Part shown: positions 7,683 to 14,729 of the stretch, one piece after another
Position numbering within the stretch: the stretch's first letter is position 1
Layout: each line of letters starts with the position of its first letter
DNA from: a virus
Virus record (IMG/VR): IMGVR_UViG_3300006793_000260
Location: 1-24,929 of that record
Length of the DNA stretch: 24,929 bases
Strand: one strand, 5' to 3'
Position numbers and translations under genes: made by a program
The notes under the pieces: model-generated
Told to the model about the DNA's origin: nothing
Database searches by the model: none
Seen by the model: the letters and a program-made list of their open reading frames with translations, nothing else

Positions 7683-9937
7683 GGGTTAGCAGTCCCCGCT
7701 CCCGCTCCACTTGTTTCTTCTTCTTCTTTTTCACAGAGATCCAAAAACAAATCACTGAAAGTGTCCACAAGTTCGTCGCCTGATTCGGCGTCATAGTAAA
7801 GTCCAGTTGTTGCCCAGCCAGTGATCGTGCTGTAATAACTCGTGTATCTCTTTACGTCATACCCAATTACAATAAGTGTGATGTTGTCGTTTTTAATTGC
7901 TGTCGCTTGTGTGGTTGCCGCCGCCATGGCTTGGTTAAAAACCGCTACATAGTTGGTAGCTAATCCGGGCCCATTATAGGTAGGCAGTACTCTTGAGCTA
8001 TTAAGGTCTGAAGAAACAATATTTGAAATCCCGTCCGTGAACAAAACAATTACCTTTTTGTGGCCGTCTTCGGTATATTCGTTAACCATTTTGTGAGCAG
8101 TGCTTAACCCATCAGCCACGGCAGTATACTCATAGGACTCTAAATTTTTTACGTCTTGGTAGAGAGATCCTATGTCGTCGGTTAGCCCCACTATCTCATT
8201 TATTCGTGCCGTTTGATCTTTGTAGTCGCCGCTAAAAGTCATAAGACCAACATAGTCTGTCCCGGTTTTTGCAGCAGAATCTAAAAACAATTCCAGCCCC
8301 TCTTTTGCGCGATCCAGTCGAGACTCCCCAGTAACTGACGATGAAGTAATATTCATACTTCGGCTGACATCGACCGCGACAATAACATCCAGAGGGGTAT
8401 CAACGCATGTGTACCTGACTTCAAGATCTGCAATTCCAGTGAGTCCTTCGTAGCTCGCGATTACTTCACAAGTGCCAACCTCTTTGGCTTGCACATTTCC
8501 AGTGTTTTCCGCAACTGCGATTTTAGAATCTGATACAGACCAACTTGCCTTTAACGTGACCTCCTCTTTGTAGCCGTTGCTGTATTCGATGTAGGCTCTA
8601 AATGGGTGCTTCGTGTTTACCTGTAATTTTTTAGTTGTTGGTGTCACAACTAATTTTCGTGGTTGCCTAGAAAAATCCCCTCGGTAACACAGTTGTAATT
8701 CTCTGGAGACACCTTTACTAAACGTATCTTGGACGTTTCCATCCTCATCAATAAATTGACACGTAAAAACTGAGTCACTTGCCTCTCCGTAAAGAAACCC
8801 AAATTTATCACTGTATCGAACTTGGCTACCGTAAACATTGCTCGTGTTGTTGTAGGTTCGTTTTGAGTGCCCCCCTAAACCAACAGTAACCATCGTGCAG
8901 CCATCAGGCATTATGATCCGTTCATATCCATGTGTGTGACCGCATATCAATAAATCCGTCCCCCACTCTGCCCATGGCCATCTTAAAACTTCATAACCCG
9001 GATAGTAGCTGGCCGAAGTAGTGTCGCTGGTGTAGGGCGGATGGTGCATTACCACAATTCGAATTGGGCAATCGCTTGTTGCCATTGTAAGTTTCAACCA
9101 CGTAGCCATCGGGCCTGTACTACTTAGGTCGGCTTGGCCTTTGCCGCTGGCTGCACCAGTCCCACCAATACTGCTACCTCCGGGACCATTAGCCGCTGGA
9201 CCACTACCATAAGAATCCAGAAAAAAGAAATGAACTGGCCCCCGCTTTATGTCGTAAAATTGTTCGTTTCCGGGTAAGTCAAAAAATCCTAAATATTTGG
9301 TTCCGGGCCCATCATCCCAATCGTGGTTACCTAACACTGGGAATAAATAATTTTCGTCGCCGCCTGTGTAAGCGCCCCCGTATTGACCCATGGCCCAAGA
9401 GTACCATTGAGCAAGTTGCTCTTCGTAATTATCCGTGTCCGGATCTCCAGATCCCCCGTCGGCATAAACAATATCGCCAGCGTGTAAAACCACATCGGGT
9501 TCTTTTTTCCGCATGGCGTTTGAAACTTTTTTGATGCCTTCGCCAATGCTTCCTGAATCACTTGTCGCAGCAAATTTTAGTGTGCAAGGTCCATATGGGT
9601 TTTCGCCTCCTACCACACATGCGTATTCGCTGGATCTTTTCTCAACTGTGTATAATGACGTGTCAGTTCCAATGACTGGAATTTTTCTCGACTCCTCATC
9701 AGCAGATGTAATGTTGGCTTGATGAATGAGGTTGGCAGGAGTCTGTAAATTTTTTGGGGTTACCTCAACGCGCTCGTGACCGGGCGCACTTTTCAATGAC
9801 CCGTCTTCGACTCTGACATTTTTCGCTTCCGTTAAATATTCTTTTGCCTGATTTTTTTGAAGATCAGGAGGCAAGTTTTTAAGCAAGCCCTTGCCCGGAT
9901 TATTTACGACCGTGATTCTTGCATTTTTTCTACGCAT
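7679..9937 (-). CDS. Virion fusion protein: nozzle-like N-terminus, PAP-type metallophosphoesterase, BIG2 Ig domain, VWA domain; 752 aa
   Basis: Residues 9-57 (VVNNPGKGLL, later NVRVEDGSLKSAPG) and 84-98 (IPVIGTDTSLYTV) read like the start of a phage nozzle propeller. Residues about 118-395 carry all metallophosphoesterase motifs in purple-acid-phosphatase style: ATSDSG (Asp127), GDIVY (Asp155, Tyr158), GNHDW (Asn204, His205), VVMHHPPY (His298) and GHTHGYER (His334, His336). Residues about 426-508 match a BIG2 bacterial Ig-like fold (LVVTP, YSNGYKEEVT, WSVSD, GNVQAKEVGTCEV). Residues about 515-735 are a von Willebrand A domain with a complete MIDAS metal site: DVSRS (523-527), Thr605 and FTDG (Asp635). 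There is no signal peptide, so surface display would be on the particle. Expected activity is hydrolysis of phosphomonoesters or diesters, with VWA giving metal-dependent adhesion. Start ATG at 9937 overlaps the preceding stop by 8 bases. The domain calls are strong; the biological role is inference. Confidence 0.9.
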   Translation of the reverse strand: MRRKNARITVVNNPGKGLLKNLPPDLQKNQAKEYLTEAKNVRVEDGSLKSAPGHERVEVTPKNLQTPANLIHQANITSADEESRKIPVIGTDTSLYTVEKRSSEYACVVGGENPYGPCTLKFAATSDSGSIGEGIKKVSNAMRKKEPDVVLHAGDIVYADGGSGDPDTDNYEEQLAQWYSWAMGQYGGAYTGGDENYLFPVLGNHDWDDGPGTKYLGFFDLPGNEQFYDIKRGPVHFFFLDSYGSGPAANGPGGSSIGGTGAASGKGQADLSSTGPMATWLKLTMATSDCPIRIVVMHHPPYTSDTTSASYYPGYEVLRWPWAEWGTDLLICGHTHGYERIIMPDGCTMVTVGLGGHSKRTYNNTSNVYGSQVRYSDKFGFLYGEASDSVFTCQFIDEDGNVQDTFSKGVSRELQLCYRGDFSRQPRKLVVTPTTKKLQVNTKHPFRAYIEYSNGYKEEVTLKASWSVSDSKIAVAENTGNVQAKEVGTCEVIASYEGLTGIADLEVRYTCVDTPLDVIVAVDVSRSMNITSSSVTGESRLDRAKEGLELFLDSAAKTGTDYVGLMTFSGDYKDQTARINEIVGLTDDIGSLYQDVKNLESYEYTAVADGLSTAHKMVNEYTEDGHKKVIVLFTDGISNIVSSDLNSSRVLPTYNGPGLATNYVAVFNQAMAAATTQATAIKNDNITLIVIGYDVKRYTSYYSTITGWATTGLYYDAESGDELVDTFSDLFLDLCEKEEEETSGAGAGTANP

Positions 9938-10652
9938 ACCACTCTAAAATTACTAGTCCACCTCGTCCGCTCTGAGAGCCTGAAGTCCCGCCTTGGCCGT
10001 ATGGAAGGTATGGACGAATATACCCTAAACCGGGTGAGGCATTTGTTTTTATTTTGTGTAATACTGATGACGTACTATCAGTGGCAGAAGTTCCTGCATG
10101 GAAGGTGCCTTGTGTTTGTGTTTCAATAAATGTCCCGCCTACATCATTAATTTGGTATGCCGATTCTTTATCCGCTCCGTCCCCTACTACTATTTGCAAA
10201 GTCTCAAATGGCCGCACTCGTAAAACAGTTTCCGAATAGCCGCCTGTGTGCCCGTCTCCTGCCGTGTACCCGGCTTGCCCGGACGCAATATATCGCCCAC
10301 CTCCCTCAACCAGAATAGCGTTAATGCGAGTTACAAATTCTGGGACTATAAACTTAAACAGAGTTTGGTTTGTGCTAGACTTTTCTCCCACATCGGGACC
10401 AACGGTTGCGGTTTTTTCGTTGTCGTCGATATAGGCTACGGCGTTGGTTCCGATTCCGGGACTTGCTCCCGTAAAATACGCAAGCGATGACCGTGGGCTC
10501 GTGTATTCAAGTTCAGAAATAATCTCAACAATTTGGCCTTTGGAGTTAACGCGGACACGCTGACCTTTACCAGACGGATCGTCGGCTAGGTCCATAAGTG
10601 ACCCCGGACCAATCGACGACGATTTTAACGTTCCTGAATCGCAGTTAAACAT
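9930..10652 (-). CDS. Glycine-rich tail appendage protein, second copy without adaptor domain, 240 aa
   Basis: This is a paralogue of residues 41-304 of the 304-residue protein at 11260-12174. Shared landmarks in order are MFN at the start, V-x-VNSKG (residues about 34-38), a short strand region, a Gly-rich fold beginning RINAILVEGGG, and the ending GLVILEWYA (compare GLVVLEW in the paralogue). The Gly-rich fold is of the kind found at the tips of phage fibres. Compared with its paralogue it lacks the N-terminal attachment segment, which is encoded separately at 11063-11263. It joins the upstream gene through TAAAATG and overlaps the next by 8 bases. It probably forms a trimeric receptor-binding tip or cap. 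The fold is suggested by family resemblance, and the receptor is unknown. Confidence 0.75.
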   Translation of the reverse strand: MFNCDSGTLKSSSIGPGSLMDLADDPSGKGQRVRVNSKGQIVEIISELEYTSPRSSLAYFTGASPGIGTNAVAYIDDNEKTATVGPDVGEKSSTNQTLFKFIVPEFVTRINAILVEGGGRYIASGQAGYTAGDGHTGGYSETVLRVRPFETLQIVVGDGADKESAYQINDVGGTFIETQTQGTFHAGTSATDSTSSVLHKIKTNASPGLGYIRPYLPYGQGGTSGSQSGRGGLVILEWYA

Positions 10653-10653
10653 T

Positions 10654-11061
10654 TTACGAATTGGCCATCCACGTCAGTTTGTCGTTCGCGGTACCTATGG
10701 CGTATAATTTATTAACATTATCGACGTCTAGCTCAACTGAGTCTCCAGCCTGTAGCGCATACCCAGTTGTGGCTGAAACTCCGCTTGGTCCAACATACGT
10801 AATTCCGGAATTAGTGCTTAGAGCCTTAACCAATAGTTTATGTTTGACGGCTACGCTGGTCCCCGAATTTAACTGTACAGCACTAGTTGTTATTGTCTGT
10901 TGGCCTGTAACAACGGTTGAGGACGGAGCTTGTTTGACACTCGTCGCTGCTCCGCTCGGGAGGGCGCTACTGTCAATTATGTGGTGAGCAATGTGCTCAG
11001 TCCCGCTGATAGTTGTCTTAACCTGTTTAGTCGTCCCGACTGCGTCTTTAACTTGTAGCAT
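10654..11061 (-). CDS. Small beta-rich virion protein, 135 aa (fibre/decoration type)
   Basis: The sequence is Thr/Ser/Val-rich with almost no aromatic core until the end. It matches a pattern common in phage structural proteins: a MLQVKDAVG start, an IAHHIID strand, SGTSVAVKHKLLVKAL, then SGITYVGPSGVSATTGYALQAGDSVELDVDNVNKLYAIG, which I cite here only by its key elements (YVGPSGV, GYALQAGDSVELDV, LYAIG). This pattern describes a small beta sandwich that is often displayed on particles. The gene lies between the detached adaptor gene and its glycine-rich partner, and joins both by TAAAATG-type junctions. It could be an intermediate ring or spacer between the two. Function is inferred from position. 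Confidence 0.75.
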   Translation of the reverse strand: MLQVKDAVGTTKQVKTTISGTEHIAHHIIDSSALPSGAATSVKQAPSSTVVTGQQTITTSAVQLNSGTSVAVKHKLLVKALSTNSGITYVGPSGVSATTGYALQAGDSVELDVDNVNKLYAIGTANDKLTWMANS

Positions 11062-11062
11062 T

Positions 11063-11263
11063 TTATATTATGTGTATGAGGTTTGAAGATTCCCCACCGG
11101 AACTGTAAGAGAGCGTTCCAGTGCTATTTGCCGTGTGGCAGAAAAAATCTTTTATTCTAAATTTTAAGTCGCGTAGTTCCGAAGCAAACTGATCCTTGTC
11201 AGGCGACCTGACAAACTCGCCGTCTGTTGGTTGAGCCGGATTAAAATCGTCTCCAAATTTCAT
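11063..11263 (-). CDS. Stand-alone tail-fibre adaptor domain, 66 aa
   Basis: I start this gene at the ATG at 11263, not at an upstream GTG (11272), because the ATG overlaps the stop of the preceding gene as ATGA and has a GGAG at 11275-11272 with an 8-base spacer. The product begins MKFGDDFN and contains ELRDLKFRIKDFF at about residues 29-41. The same elements form the N-terminus of the 304-residue protein (FFGDDFDV, then FLRDIKARLKRFL). This region is the particle-attachment segment of several short-tailed phage fibres. Here it stands alone, with a Ser/Gly-rich tail of about 20 residues. It is probably a dissociated attachment piece for the 240-residue protein downstream. Confidence 0.7.
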   Translation of the reverse strand: MKFGDDFNPAQPTDGEFVRSPDKDQFASELRDLKFRIKDFFCHTANSTGTLSYSSGGESSNLIHII

Positions 11264-12174
11264 TGTAGCCACTCCAATACAACTAATCCGTCATTACCAG
11301 CGGTATCGGCAGATTCCAGTGGCGCTCCATAACCATACTCTTTCCAGTAACTACCACTAGCCCCGCCGCTGGTAGCGGTTCCTGCTGACCCCGAAAAAAC
11401 GATTTCGGTTAAGACTCCGTTTGAGTTACCATTCACCGCTGCTCCACCGCCAGATGCTGTCCCTTTAGCTCCTCCAGCCGCCTCGCTATACGCGCTTCCA
11501 GCTTTAACGCTACTTATCCCGCCATTTTGTCCTGCTGCACCACCCGCTCCTACATGAACTACAATTGTATTTATGGAAGTGGCTTCGACATCAAAATTCG
11601 TAATCCGCATTTCTCCACCAGCGCCTCCTTTTGTCGAACCAGACGTAGAATCCTTGCCTCCACCACCTCCAATAATCGTTGCTTTTATACGACGTACATC
11701 GCTTGGTAACGTCCAAGTGAACGCGGCGTAATTTGAACCATCAAGGCTACTGTATTGATTTTGGTAAGGGGACGCAGCGCCTCCACCGTATGCGGTAGTA
11801 CTATTTGGTCCATTTGAAGCACTCGCCCCACTTGTACCATCTATCAAAGCTACTACCTTTGGTCCTGAAGTATTGTATGTAAAAACTGCCCGGAATAAGG
11901 CGGCACTCTGCTGCGTTGTCGCATTGGTTCCTTCAGTAACCAACCCTTTACTATTGACTGTAACCTCCGTGTAGGTGCCAGCGGTTGTTAGGTTGGTGAG
12001 CATGTTGCTTGACACAACATTGTTTTTCATTTTCCCAGTTTCGAGGTTAAACATGACCGCAAGGAATCTTTTGAGCCTTGCTTTAATGTCTCTCAAAAAT
12101 GAGGCACCAAATTTTACAGGACTGGCGTCCTCCGGAACTGTTACGTCAAAGTCATCTCCAAAAAATCCGCTCAT
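11260..12174 (-). CDS. Glycine-rich tail appendage/fibre protein, full-length copy, 304 aa
   Basis: Residues 1-40 are an attachment segment (FFGDDFDVTVPEDASPV, then FLRDIKARLKRFL). Residues 41-80 form a shaft start ending in VTVNSKGLVTEG, a motif frequent in phage fibres. The C-terminal part from about residue 150 is a glycine-rich domain (KATIIGGGGGK, later VHVGAGGAAG and AAGGAKGTASGGG) ending GLVVLEWLQ. Such glycine-rich tips bind surface receptors in several phages. A strong Shine-Dalgarno (GGGAGG at 12184-12179) lies 4 bases before the ATG, which is joined to the adaptor stop as TAAATG. It is paralogous to the downstream pair at 11063-11263 and 9930-10652, indicating duplication. The receptor is not known. 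Confidence 0.8.
   Translation of the reverse strand: MSGFFGDDFDVTVPEDASPVKFGASFLRDIKARLKRFLAVMFNLETGKMKNNVVSSNMLTNLTTAGTYTEVTVNSKGLVTEGTNATTQQSAALFRAVFTYNTSGPKVVALIDGTSGASASNGPNSTTAYGGGAASPYQNQYSSLDGSNYAAFTWTLPSDVRRIKATIIGGGGGKDSTSGSTKGGAGGEMRITNFDVEATSINTIVVHVGAGGAAGQNGGISSVKAGSAYSEAAGGAKGTASGGGAAVNGNSNGVLTEIVFSGSAGTATSGGASGSYWKEYGYGAPLESADTAGNDGLVVLEWLQ
11272..11275 (-). promoter_or_regulatory. Ribosome binding site deciding the 66-aa adaptor start
   Basis: A GGAG sits 8 bases before the ATG at 11263 and within the end of the upstream gene. It makes this ATG the better start than the GTG further upstream, since the GTG coincides with the start of this motif. Confidence 0.6.
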
Positions 12175-12837
12175 TTATCCTCCCATTCTGAGTTTACGTC
12201 CAGAGTGCTTCCGCCCTTGATCATCTCTCCAAGCTTCTTGCAAATAATTTTTGTATAAGGCCATAAAATCTGCCGCTATCGGATCGTTGACAGATAGAAA
12301 AGCAATCTCTTTGATTTTTGAAATTAGCATATCTTCATAATTATTTGTTATGTAATTAGATTCCAAATCATTCACAAGATCGTTAAAAAATCCAAAATAC
12401 TGTAATCGATAAACAACGTCTTGGTCTACCGTATCGTCTATATTAAAAATATAACTTCCAGAACTAGTTTGTTCAATGAAAGCTTCCAAGTGCGATTGAC
12501 TACCTGCTGAGACAGATGGCCAAAGTGCCTGTGAATGCTCGTCCATGTATGCACGAGATGTAACTGACACTGGAGCTTTTGTTTCTGACCCGTCTGACGA
12601 AATTAAGAAAACCGCCGGTCGCTCATTTTGTAGTTCTTTGAAATCAGATGGTAGCTGCACGGAACTAAAGCCGGAGGCAATGGTCGCGTTTGTCGTTTTC
12701 CGCATACAATTCCAAGAACGGTCTTGGCATATTTTTTTAATGGCTCTGTTAATCCATTTTGTATACCAACCACTCTGCTCCTTGTCGTATCGAGCAAAGT
12801 CCTCTTGCAGCATTAATTTTAAGTCTCCTAAATTCAT
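12175..12837 (-). CDS. Head-tail adaptor (SU10/T7 gp11-type connector), 220 aa
   Basis: The protein starts MNLGDLKLMLQEDFARYD, has a KWINRAIKKICQDRSW helix near residues 27-42 and a ...SVQLPSDFKELQ strand near 57-68. It ends with a helical region (FFNDLVNDLESNYITNNYEDMLI and later helices) and a basic tail KHSGRKLRMGG. The order of N-terminal helix, W-x-N-x-A helix and LPxDF strand is characteristic of adaptor proteins that form a dodecameric ring below the portal. Its place after the capsid and before the appendage genes fits. The ATG at 12837 has no clear Shine-Dalgarno and lies 9 bases after a terminator-like hairpin T-tract. The family call is by pattern and position. Confidence 0.75.
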   Translation of the reverse strand: MNLGDLKLMLQEDFARYDKEQSGWYTKWINRAIKKICQDRSWNCMRKTTNATIASGFSSVQLPSDFKELQNERPAVFLISSDGSETKAPVSVTSRAYMDEHSQALWPSVSAGSQSHLEAFIEQTSSGSYIFNIDDTVDQDVVYRLQYFGFFNDLVNDLESNYITNNYEDMLISKIKEIAFLSVNDPIAADFMALYKNYLQEAWRDDQGRKHSGRKLRMGG

Positions 12838-12845
12838 GTCTGTAT

Positions 12846-12881
12846 AAAAAGGAAGCCGTGCCAGATCATGTCCAGCACGGC
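12846..12881 (-). terminator. Intrinsic terminator-like hairpin
   Basis: On the minus strand a 7-bp GC-rich stem GCCGTGC / GCACGGC (12881-12875 with 12861-12855) encloses a 13-base loop and is followed by TTCCTTTTTA. It lies between the head genes and the adaptor gene, so it probably attenuates read-through. It could also be an RNA-processing site, because the adaptor has no Shine-Dalgarno of its own. Confidence 0.7.
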
Positions 12882-12904
12882 ACCCCTCGGTTTGTCCCCG
12901 TTAA

Positions 12905-12928
12905 TAATCCGGCAGCGAACGCGGATTA
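12905..12928. other. Second inverted repeat upstream of the terminator
   Basis: A 7-bp inverted repeat (TAATCCG / CGGATTA, with a 10-base GC-rich loop) begins 9 bases downstream of the stop of the 53-residue gene. No clear U-tract follows on either strand, so it may protect the 3' end of the head mRNA or act with the adjacent terminator-like hairpin. Confidence 0.5.
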
Positions 12929-12936
12929 AAATTTAG

Positions 12937-13098
12937 TTATCGCCCGATTCCAGTGGGGGATTTCTTAGGCAAATTTGCCTTTTCAATCGCTTCCACATTT
13001 TTCTTTCCGGGGATGCCGCCTAATTGATTGACGTAATCTCCAGTGCTAACAGTTCCGGATTTTGCGGAACTCGATGCGTATCTACTTTTCTCTGGCAT
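12937..13098 (-). CDS. Small protein, 53 aa, unknown
   Basis: An ATG at 13098 opens a short frame MPEKSRYASSSAKSGTVSTG... that ends IGR-stop (TAA) at 12937. It has a high content of Ser, Lys and Gly and no recognisable domain. A purine-rich AAAGAAAG lies before the start. It fits exactly between the 89-residue protein and the tandem hairpins, on the same strand and with normal phage spacing, so I accept it as a gene. It is the last member of the head gene group. The function is unknown; a minor head or capsid-associated role is a guess from position. Confidence 0.6.
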   Translation of the reverse strand: MPEKSRYASSSAKSGTVSTGDYVNQLGGIPGKKNVEAIEKANLPKKSPTGIGR

Positions 13099-13116
13099 AG
13101 TATTTCTTTCTTTAAT

Positions 13117-13386
13117 TTATTGTTTCTCAAAAATAAGAGCCCACGGATTATTTTTTGCGTATGCCCTTAGAGCTTTAGCAACCTTCTCATCAGTCGTTAC
13201 AAACGTACTGTAGTCAGGATAACTTCCGTTTGGCATTTTAGTTCTAGAAAACTTAATAGTAACCTGTTCACCTAAATCGCACGGCGCTTCAAAGCTTGTG
13301 TTTTTGTTAAAAACATAAGTTTTTTTACCTGAAGTCTTTTTCGTCACTTCAGTACCTTCTTCAGCTACCAGTTTTGGTTTAGGCAT
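13117..13386 (-). CDS. Small capsid-proximal protein, 89 aa, unknown
   Basis: The gene follows the major capsid gene by 14 bases. The start MPKPKLVAEE is charged. The middle carries alternating beta-type residues (KKTYVFNKNTSFEAP, then LGEQVTIKF), and the end is a short helix with KALRAYAKNNPWALIFE. One cysteine is present and there are no membrane segments. Small proteins right after a capsid gene are often head decoration or completion proteins. I recognise no family, so this is a positional suggestion only. Confidence 0.7.
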   Translation of the reverse strand: MPKPKLVAEEGTEVTKKTSGKKTYVFNKNTSFEAPCDLGEQVTIKFSRTKMPNGSYPDYSTFVTTDEKVAKALRAYAKNNPWALIFEKQ

Positions 13387-13400
13387 CTTAATACAATCTA

Positions 13401-14624
13401 TTAAGCACTAATAGTTTGTATATTTTTCGCATACCCAAATGCGTCAGCAAATTTCAATTTCAGACCGTACTTAGCGCGAAACTGCTCTTTGTATGAATCT
13501 TGTCCCGGAGTCTGAATGTTAGGCTCAAGGAACAATGGCTCCATATATTTTTGAACCAACATAGGCAGATCACAAACAACCATCCAATCGTTGTATTCAC
13601 CGATCTCTTTGAAGAGCGGATGCATCGCAAGACTGACTTCCCCGAATGGAGTAAGAATTGTTTGGATGTTCATTCCGAAAACAGTTTCAGAACCAGTGAT
13701 TCGGAAACCATTGGACTCGCTATTAGCGAAATTAGATAATGCAGAATATGCTTTAGGTCCGGCAAACGCGAGTTTGGCGTCTGAACCAACTGTCATGAAC
13801 TCTTCAAGCCAGCCTTTAAAGTTGGCAAGAGTCACAGTATTAGTACCTCCCCCGTTCAATACTTGGCTTGCATTACCTGTAGCATCCACACTAGCCTGAA
13901 TGCCTCCAGTGTAATATGCGTGACCGTTTGACCCTGTTGCTTTGGCGGCTTTACCGAAAAAGTACGAAAGTTCAATATCACGGCCAATACGTTCCAAAGC
14001 TTGAACACGTCGCTCTTTAAGCGGACCTTCAATATCGGTGCGAAGTTTTGACCCTTTGAAAGCATTCGTTAGTTCAACGGTACTGTTGTAAGTTTGGATG
14101 TAGTTTTCCAGTGTCGTAGGGTTTTCGTAGACCGCATCTACTGGAGTAGCCCCTTCGTCTTTACCTAATGTAATAACCACAAACTCGTTGTTATCACCAA
14201 TATTTACAGCGGACCCAATAAAACCACGCTGGACTTCATAGCTACCCGCGCTGTTTTTTGACTCTAACCTAATTCCTTCTCCGGTAGCAGTATTATACAA
14301 TACTGAACCAACCTGAATAATTCCATCGGCATTAAGACCGGCAGCAGCGCCGGAGGAAGAATTATCATCAAACACAACGGTTTTTTCAGTAGTACTACCA
14401 ACCGCGCCTTTTGCATAAACTACACGTTTTACTGGATCTCTCTCGAACCATTTGTATTCTGTAGTTTCTGATGGCTCATTTTTGAGCCTACTCATGAGAC
14501 CAAACAATGTAGTCCCTGCATTCATTCCTTTAGCATTACGAACCAAAATAGTATCCTGATATTCGGATACCCATTCATTGGTTGCTGCATCACCTAGACT
14601 TAAAATTCCGCTAACTGCACTCAT
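13401..14624 (-). CDS. Major capsid protein (SU10-type HK97 fold, DUF5309-like), 407 aa
   Basis: The chain has the order expected of the SU10 major head protein group: an N-terminal arm with MSRLKNE and TTEYKWFERD (about 45-63), a beta-rich insertion (70-160), the conserved stretch KERRVQALERIGRDIELSYFFGKAAK (about 203-228, given here as landmarks KERR, ALERIGRDIE and YFFG), YYTGGI at 237-242, and an HK97-like core continuing to the C-terminus. The family forms the shell and matures with the portal and scaffold proteins. A good Shine-Dalgarno (AAGGA) sits ahead of the ATG at 14624. The preceding 105 bases are non-coding and A/T-rich, which probably contains a promoter or regulated leader. The call is firm on sequence pattern and position. 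Confidence 0.9.
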   Translation of the reverse strand: MSAVSGILSLGDAATNEWVSEYQDTILVRNAKGMNAGTTLFGLMSRLKNEPSETTEYKWFERDPVKRVVYAKGAVGSTTEKTVVFDDNSSSGAAAGLNADGIIQVGSVLYNTATGEGIRLESKNSAGSYEVQRGFIGSAVNIGDNNEFVVITLGKDEGATPVDAVYENPTTLENYIQTYNSTVELTNAFKGSKLRTDIEGPLKERRVQALERIGRDIELSYFFGKAAKATGSNGHAYYTGGIQASVDATGNASQVLNGGGTNTVTLANFKGWLEEFMTVGSDAKLAFAGPKAYSALSNFANSESNGFRITGSETVFGMNIQTILTPFGEVSLAMHPLFKEIGEYNDWMVVCDLPMLVQKYMEPLFLEPNIQTPGQDSYKEQFRAKYGLKLKFADAFGYAKNIQTISA

Positions 14625-14729
14625 ATATTTTCCTTACACTATTTTACTTTAATAGGTAGTTAATTTATCGTTGCAGTTAGCGGAATGTACAACCGCAAAC
14701 TAGTATAATTTAATTTTTATCTCTATTAA
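14625..14729 (-). promoter_or_regulatory. A/T-rich leader before capsid gene, possible promoter
   Basis: This is a rare non-coding gap of 105 bases. In the transcription direction it holds a TATACT-like -10 candidate (ending about 14690) with a weak TTAATA 16 bases ahead, then an 8-bp imperfect stem TTGCGGTT / AACTGCAA with a 12-base loop, then the capsid Shine-Dalgarno. The promoter reading is weak, and the hairpin may instead stabilise the abundant capsid mRNA. Confidence 0.35.
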
